Shown: one piece after another, positions 7,191 to 9,732 of the stretch
Layout of the letters: the number at the start of each line of letters is the position of its first letter
Position numbering within the stretch: the stretch's first letter is position 1
Assembly: GCA_036388095.1 (NCBI GenBank)
Contig: DASVSL010000057.1
Coordinates: 1-9,732 of the forward strand
Source of the DNA: DASVSL01 sp036388095
GTDB taxonomy: Bacteria > Patescibacteriota > Saccharimonadia > Saccharimonadales > Saccharimonadaceae
DNA length: 9,732 bases
Direction: 5' to 3'
The notes under the pieces: generated by a model
What the model was told of the DNA's origin: nothing
Seen by the model: the letters and a program-made list of their open reading frames with translations, nothing else
Database searches by the model: none
Program-made: the position numbers and the translations under genes

Positions 7191-7421
7191 CGGCTCAACC
7201 TCGTAATTGTCTAATCAGTCTGCTGTAGAGATGACGAAAGTGGTCAGTTTGGATAGTATCTCTATGCGGTTGTTTACAATAAATTAGTGCCCTCGGACAA
7301 TTTCGGAAGCTTTAATGCAGTCACGAATGAACAAGGCTCAGGGATTTTCGGGTAGTATTCCGGTAGTAGCGCAGCCAGTACGGCCGCCAAAAGACAGGGC
7401 ATGGCTAGCAAACTAACACGT
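7191..7421. other. Intergenic stretch with no supported gene
   Basis: No convincing gene, tRNA or repeat is seen. A 33-codon frame from ATG 7315 to a stop at 7414-7416 has a GGAAG five nt upstream but no recognisable product. A plus-strand frame around 7288-7420 is interrupted by a TAG. The right edge at about 7420 is where similarity to uvrA begins abruptly, so the module's right junction is probably here. Confidence 0.5.
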
Positions 7422-7488
7422 TACTCCCGAGCAGATTACGAAGGCCAAAGATTCCTTTACGGGCAAATATCTCAAGTCGATGCTATAG
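7422..7488 (+). pseudogene. uvrA: Remnant 3' end of a second uvrA allele
   Basis: Read in the uvrA frame this encodes TPEQITKAKDSFTGKYLKSM, then Leu and a TAG stop, against TPEQITKVKDSFTGKYLKSM, then Leu and TAA in intact uvrA. Six of seven differences are third-position, and the only amino-acid change is Val to Ala. An in-frame TAA at 7414-7416 lies just upstream, so it is not expressed as uvrA. The pattern says the tail diverged while it was coding, so it is probably the displaced original uvrA end rather than a decayed copy of the present one. Confidence 0.85.
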
Positions 7489-7509
7489 CTAGCGCCTGCA
7501 TTCAGCACG

Positions 7510-7515
7510 TATACT
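7510..7515 (+). promoter_or_regulatory. -10 box TATACT for the gene starting at 7522
   Basis: TATACT ends 6 nt before A of ATG 7522, giving a leaderless start. No clear -35 box is seen; where it would be lies at or inside the end of the uvrA remnant. The promoter therefore belongs to the ancestral uvrA-downstream junction. Confidence 0.55.
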
Positions 7516-7521
7516 GCACCC

Positions 7522-8223
7522 ATGGATACGTTTCTTAATATCGTCTATGCATTGGCTATCATCTGCGCCATTGCGATTGCAATATGGTCCAATCTACGTT
7601 CTGGCGGTAGTGGCAAAAGCTTTTTACTGCGACAGGACGGTATCAATACGCCCGATAGCCCGACTCGCTTTGCAATCGAGCAATCACTCAGCCAGGTGTT
7701 TCGCGCCACGCTCCGTCAATTGGACACTGTCGTCGTTGCGCCAAACAAGCAATGGTTCTACGCTGAGCTTGTCGTTGACTTCATCGAATCGCCACACCGT
7801 GATCCGAGTTACTGGAAAGTTGAAACATCGTACAGGGTATTTGCCCGGCGGCTCGCAAAACCAGCACCCGAGATCGCTCTGGACAATCGCCGCCATGGAT
7901 CGGTCAACCCGCTATATGCCTACGGCTGGAAAATTAAGAACGGCGAACTAGTTTACTGCGAGGCAGCCTTCATGGATCGTTTCAAGCTGTACTGCCATCC
8001 GGGTAGTGAAGCCGAAGTGCTATCGCTGCTTGCGCCTGACGCGCTCGTCACTATCCTAGACAACATGACCGGCACCGACATGTACATCGTCGGCGATCAT
8101 TTGTACTGCATCATGCCAAACAGATATGTTTCAAATAAGCGAATCGAACAAGTATTCTCACAGACCGAAGCTATCGTGCGTGAACTGGATACGAATCTGC
8201 CGAGGGCAGCGGCGCGTCATTAA
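7522..8223 (+). CDS. Membrane-anchored protein with DUF3137-like features
   Basis: The 233-residue protein has one N-terminal hydrophobic helix (about 5-23) followed by a soluble domain of about 200 residues. The order in the C-terminal half (FMDRFKLYCHPGSEAEVLSL, then LAPDALVTILDNM, then a short beta pair DMYIVGDHLYCIM) resembles DUF3137-type domains, where a damaged-looking F-x-V, an EA-LL-P stretch and a final beta hairpin recur. This is a weak resemblance from memory, so treat it as a hypothesis. Function unknown; the domain is probably cytoplasmic or cell-surface facing depending on topology. Its start lies 33 nt after the stop codon of the uvrA remnant, so uvrA was probably its immediate upstream neighbour before the flotillin module arrived. 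Confidence 0.75.
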   Translation: MDTFLNIVYALAIICAIAIAIWSNLRSGGSGKSFLLRQDGINTPDSPTRFAIEQSLSQVFRATLRQLDTVVVAPNKQWFYAELVVDFIESPHRDPSYWKVETSYRVFARRLAKPAPEIALDNRRHGSVNPLYAYGWKIKNGELVYCEAAFMDRFKLYCHPGSEAEVLSLLAPDALVTILDNMTGTDMYIVGDHLYCIMPNRYVSNKRIEQVFSQTEAIVRELDTNLPRAAARH

Positions 8224-8300
8224 CAGTATGGGTGCACTAGACTACGAGACGCAGGAAAGCTCTTAGGGATCGTGCTTGTCGATCGCCTTATCCTCACAAA

Positions 8301-8363
8301 ACGTGAATTTATCTCAATTAAGCTGTAGATTCACGATATATTGACAAAAAGACGTGAATTTAT
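8301..8363. repeat. Repeated CGTGAAT sites around the fic promoter (candidate operator)
   Basis: A 12-nt direct repeat, ACGTGAATTTAT, occurs at 8301-8312 and 8352-8363. Between them ATTCACG (8329-8335) is the inverted form of the 7-nt core. The second direct copy fills part of the spacer between the fic -35 and -10 boxes, where a bound protein would block RNA polymerase. The DNA-binding-like tail of the Fic protein itself is an obvious candidate regulator, by inference only. Confidence 0.6.
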
Positions 8364-8369
8364 TATACT
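8341..8369 (+). promoter_or_regulatory. fic promoter (TTGACA, 17-nt spacer, TATACT)
   Basis: TTGACA at 8341-8346 and TATACT at 8364-8369 are separated by exactly 17 nt. ATG 8376 is 6 nt downstream of the -10 box, so the transcript is predicted leaderless. A CGTGAAT site lies inside the spacer. Confidence 0.8.
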
Positions 8370-8375
8370 TATGAT

Positions 8376-8984
8376 ATGGTTTCACAAGCTCAAAAAGACG
8401 ATATTAAGCAGCTCAAGAGAGAATTCGAGCAGCTTAAGGATGGCAAAGAATCGCTATTGAAGCTTCTCGAAGAAGCAGAATTACCAGAACTCGTATATAA
8501 CTCAAATGCAATCGAAAACTCGACGCTCACCCTGTTAGAGACCGAGAAGATCTTGCTTGAACAGGCCGTAATGCGTGACGTGTCGGTGCGTGAGCTACTC
8601 GAGGCCAAAAACCTCGCTAGGGTGCTTGAATATCTCTCGACCAGACCTAACCTTGAAGTCAACGAGCAAAATCTGTTACTACTGCACCAAATGCTACTTG
8701 GCGGTATTGAAGACGATTGGGCTGGCAGGTTTCGTAAGGCCGGCGAGTATGTACGGGTAGGTACGCATATTGCACCTGCACCCGAACATGTACTATTGCT
8801 GCTGCAAGCATTGTTCGACGATTACCATAGTGCGCACGATGATTATTTTCTTGATCGCATTGCAAGATTTCACCTCGAATTTGAGCGTATTCACCCGTTT
8901 CGGGACGGGAATGGCCGCATGGGACGCGTGCTGATTAATTTGCAATTAGCTTCGTATGGCTACCCCCCCAGTCACTATTCGTAA
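8376..8984 (+). CDS. Fic-family protein, frameshifted after the catalytic core
   Basis: Fic proteins transfer AMP (or another nucleotide part) to target proteins and act as toxins or regulators. The catalytic motif HPFRDGNGRMGR is intact at residues 173-184, with H173 and D177. The flap segment GRFRKAGEYVRVGTHIAPAP is at 117-136. An inhibitory motif of the (S/T)xxxE(G/N) type, SNAIEN (43-48) with E47, lies N-terminal to the core, so this is a class II self-inhibited Fic. The frame ends after 202 residues as GYPPSHYS. The expected continuation, PPVTIRNKSKQ, lies in another frame right after a run of seven Cs (8963-8969). With six Cs the protein would be 290 residues and end at 9249. This may be a pseudogene, a phase-variable gene, a programmed +1 shift or a sequencing error. 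Confidence 0.85.
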   Translation: MVSQAQKDDIKQLKREFEQLKDGKESLLKLLEEAELPELVYNSNAIENSTLTLLETEKILLEQAVMRDVSVRELLEAKNLARVLEYLSTRPNLEVNEQNLLLLHQMLLGGIEDDWAGRFRKAGEYVRVGTHIAPAPEHVLLLLQALFDDYHSAHDDYFLDRIARFHLEFERIHPFRDGNGRMGRVLINLQLASYGYPPSHYS

Positions 8985-9249
8985 TAAAAGTAAGCAAACC
9001 AATTATTACCCGCTATTCTCAAAGTATGCAGACAAAAAAGTTTTCGATGGCATGAGCCACCTACTGGTGCTTACCGTGCAAGAGTCATTACATAAACGAT
9101 TGGCATACTTGAAAGGCCTCTCGATCGTAAAGCTGACTGAGTACGCAGCCCATAACGGCTTTGCCGCAAACACACAGCTCAACGCAGCCAAACGTCAAAC
9201 GATTCCAGCATTTCGCGAAAAGGGTATCTGGAAGATAGGAGTAGCGTAG
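8956..9249 (+). CDS. C-terminal part of the Fic protein in the shifted frame
   Basis: From codon PPV onward this frame continues the Fic protein: helices that finish the Fic fold (NYYPLFSKYADKK through SLHKRLAYLKG), then a tail with helix-turn-helix character (LSIVKLTEYAAHNGF through QTIPAFREKGIWKIGVA). The tail is typical of Fic proteins that bind DNA. An ATG at 8956 lies upstream of the C-run in this frame and could start a separate 97-residue product, but there is no ribosome binding site or promoter for it. The sequence shows no further stops or decay, which argues that the shift is recent, reversible or an artefact. Confidence 0.7.
   Translation: MATPPVTIRNKSKQTNYYPLFSKYADKKVFDGMSHLLVLTVQESLHKRLAYLKGLSIVKLTEYAAHNGFAANTQLNAAKRQTIPAFREKGIWKIGVA
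8963..8969 (+). repeat. C7 homopolymer at the Fic frameshift
   Basis: Seven consecutive Cs follow GGCTA. Six would keep the Fic frame open. The tract lies directly after the catalytic motif, so one-base slippage would switch between a 202-residue truncated and a 290-residue full-length form. Confidence 0.85.
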
Positions 9250-9253
9250 AAAC

Positions 9254-9445
9254 ATGGATATTCAGCAAAAAGACGCGAAGCAGGGCTGGTCGACTGACGA
9301 TGCAGATCTCGACGTCACCGAACTGGCACGATTATCGTTGCGGCTGCTGGGTGCTCGGCTAGTTCCTACCCCACTGCTTACAGTCGAGTCGTTCTTCATT
9401 TGTAACCAACTTACCCCGGAATATGCGGTGCGAATAGAGGTATAA
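9254..9445 (+). CDS. Small hypothetical protein (63 aa)
   Basis: The frame starts 4 nt after the stop of the Fic continuation, so it could be co-transcribed and translationally coupled. AGGAG at 9237-9241 is 12 nt upstream of ATG, too far for a good ribosome binding site. The product has an acidic N-terminal third and a central Leu/Arg-rich helix-like segment (LARLSLRLLGARLV); no family is recognised. Its TAA stop overlaps the -10 box of the following gene. Position between fic and a restriction gene would allow an antitoxin or small accessory role, but nothing in the sequence shows this. It may also be spurious. Confidence 0.4.
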   Translation: MDIQQKDAKQGWSTDDADLDVTELARLSLRLLGARLVPTPLLTVESFFICNQLTPEYAVRIEV

Positions 9446-9446
9446 T
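9441..9446 (+). promoter_or_regulatory. -10 box TATAAT of the MmeI-like gene
   Basis: TATAAT overlaps the stop of the 63-codon ORF. ATG 9454 is 7 nt beyond it, giving another leaderless start. No good -35 box is seen. Confidence 0.55.
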
Positions 9447-9453
9447 CAAATCA

Positions 9454-9732
9454 ATGTCGCAAATTGCTTGGAATGAGGTACAGGACCGCGCGCAGACGTT
9501 TGCCGCTCATTGGGCGAATGAAACGCGCGAGCGGGCGGAGAGCCAAACTTTTTGGAGTGAGTTTCTGACCGTCTTCGGTGTTGATCGACGCCGACACGGT
9601 GCGTTTTTTGAATATGCGGTCAAAAAGGGCAGTGGTGGGCAAGGCTTTATTGATATGTTCTGGCCGGGACGTATGCTGGCCGAGCAAAAATCGGGTGGTA
9701 AGGACTTAGCTAAAGCTAAAATTCAAGCATTT
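9454..9732 (+). CDS. MmeI-like type IIG/IIL restriction-modification enzyme, N-terminal part
   Basis: Ninety-three codons are open to the window end. The product matches the N-terminal nuclease domain of MmeI-type enzymes, single polypeptides that both methylate one strand and cut DNA at a distance. The block RAESQTFWSEFLTVFGVDRR is followed by GFIDMFWPGRMLAEQKSGGK and DLAKA. The PD-(D/E)XK nuclease residues are visible as D67-x9-E77-x-K79, the same spacing as D70-x9-E80-x-K82 known in MmeI. The methyltransferase and target-recognition domains, expected downstream in a protein of roughly 900 residues, are outside the window. The start follows from the leaderless promoter. With the Fic gene it marks an accessory, probably defence-related region. 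Confidence 0.88.
   Translation, partial: MSQIAWNEVQDRAQTFAAHWANETRERAESQTFWSEFLTVFGVDRRRHGAFFEYAVKKGSGGQGFIDMFWPGRMLAEQKSGGKDLAKAKIQAF

Larger units (their letters stand above)
5319..7421. other. Putative inserted module between two uvrA 3' ends
   Basis: About 2.1 kb separates the intact uvrA stop from its duplicated tail. It contains only two genes, both on the minus strand (flotillin and an NfeD-like protein), plus their own promoter and hairpins. Compared with its surroundings it has higher GC (line 6001-6060 is 42 of 60 G+C), a classical two-box promoter, a long leader and a Shine-Dalgarno sequence. No integrase, transposase or terminal inverted repeat is present. If it was a mobile element, it now lacks its own mobilisation gene or was moved by another element or by transformation. 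A 10-nt palindrome, TCGAGCTCGA (5322-5331), lies right after the uvrA stop. Confidence 0.6.

Noticed and set aside
7315..7416. Possible 33-codon gene in the intergenic stretch
   Set aside because: No recognisable product and no clear promoter; length is within chance expectation.
7404..7493. GCTAGC on both sides of the uvrA remnant (7404-7409 and 7488-7493) as a target-site duplication
   Set aside because: A 6-nt match that partly includes the stop codon; too short, and it does not flank the whole module.
8268..8284. GATCG/CGATC hairpin after the 233-aa gene as a terminator
   Set aside because: Only 5 bp of stem and no T-run follows; too weak to call.
1..9732. CRISPR array, tRNA or rRNA genes, insertion-sequence transposase
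   Set aside because: No regularly spaced repeats, cloverleaf-like sequence, rRNA segments or transposase motifs were seen on either strand.

Overview
The window looks like chromosome from a small-genome bacterium of the Patescibacteria/CPR type, most likely Candidatus Saccharibacteria (TM7). The reasons are tight spacing, short membrane proteins, standard genetic code and, above all, promoters whose -10 box (mostly TATACT) ends only about 6-9 nt before the start codon. That spacing implies leaderless mRNAs for nearly every native gene. The lineage is an inference from architecture and protein style; no marker gene here proves it.

Layout. (1) 1-2500: the start of an unrecognised minus-strand gene, divergent from a complete exonuclease I gene (sbcB, 316-1719). 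Two small minus-strand membrane-protein genes follow: an unknown two-helix protein, and a PGPGW-family protein that is divergent from uvrA. (2) 2508-5318: complete uvrA, the nucleotide excision repair damage sensor. (3) 5319-7421: a roughly 2.1-kb minus-strand insert with a flotillin-type SPFH protein and a small NfeD-like OB-fold protein. It has the only canonical TTGACA/TATAAT promoter with a long 5' leader, a leader hairpin and a Shine-Dalgarno sequence in the window, is visibly more GC-rich, and ends in GC-rich hairpins. (4) 7422-7488: a second, diverged copy of the last 67 nt of uvrA, including its stop codon. It directly precedes a 233-aa membrane-anchored protein (7522-8223). (5) 8224-9732: an accessory block with a Fic-family gene split by a frameshift at a C7 tract, a 63-codon ORF, and the start of an MmeI-like type IIG/IIL restriction-modification gene that runs off the window.

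The most interesting point is that the flotillin/NfeD pair lies between two copies of the uvrA 3' end. The copies differ at 7 of 67 positions. Six of the seven differences are at third codon positions and only one changes an amino acid. The downstream tail therefore diverged while it was still part of a working uvrA. The likeliest reading is that uvrA was originally followed 33 nt later by the 7522 gene. A segment carrying a related strain's uvrA end plus the flotillin module then integrated there, rebuilding uvrA and leaving the old tail behind, as in integration at the 3' end of a gene. The module's actinobacterial-style expression signals raise the possibility of origin in an actinobacterium, the known host group of Saccharibacteria; this is inference.

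The DNA repair genes (sbcB, uvrA) are core functions. Flotillin and NfeD-like proteins would act together at the membrane. Fic and the MmeI-like enzyme look like a toxin/defence-type accessory region.
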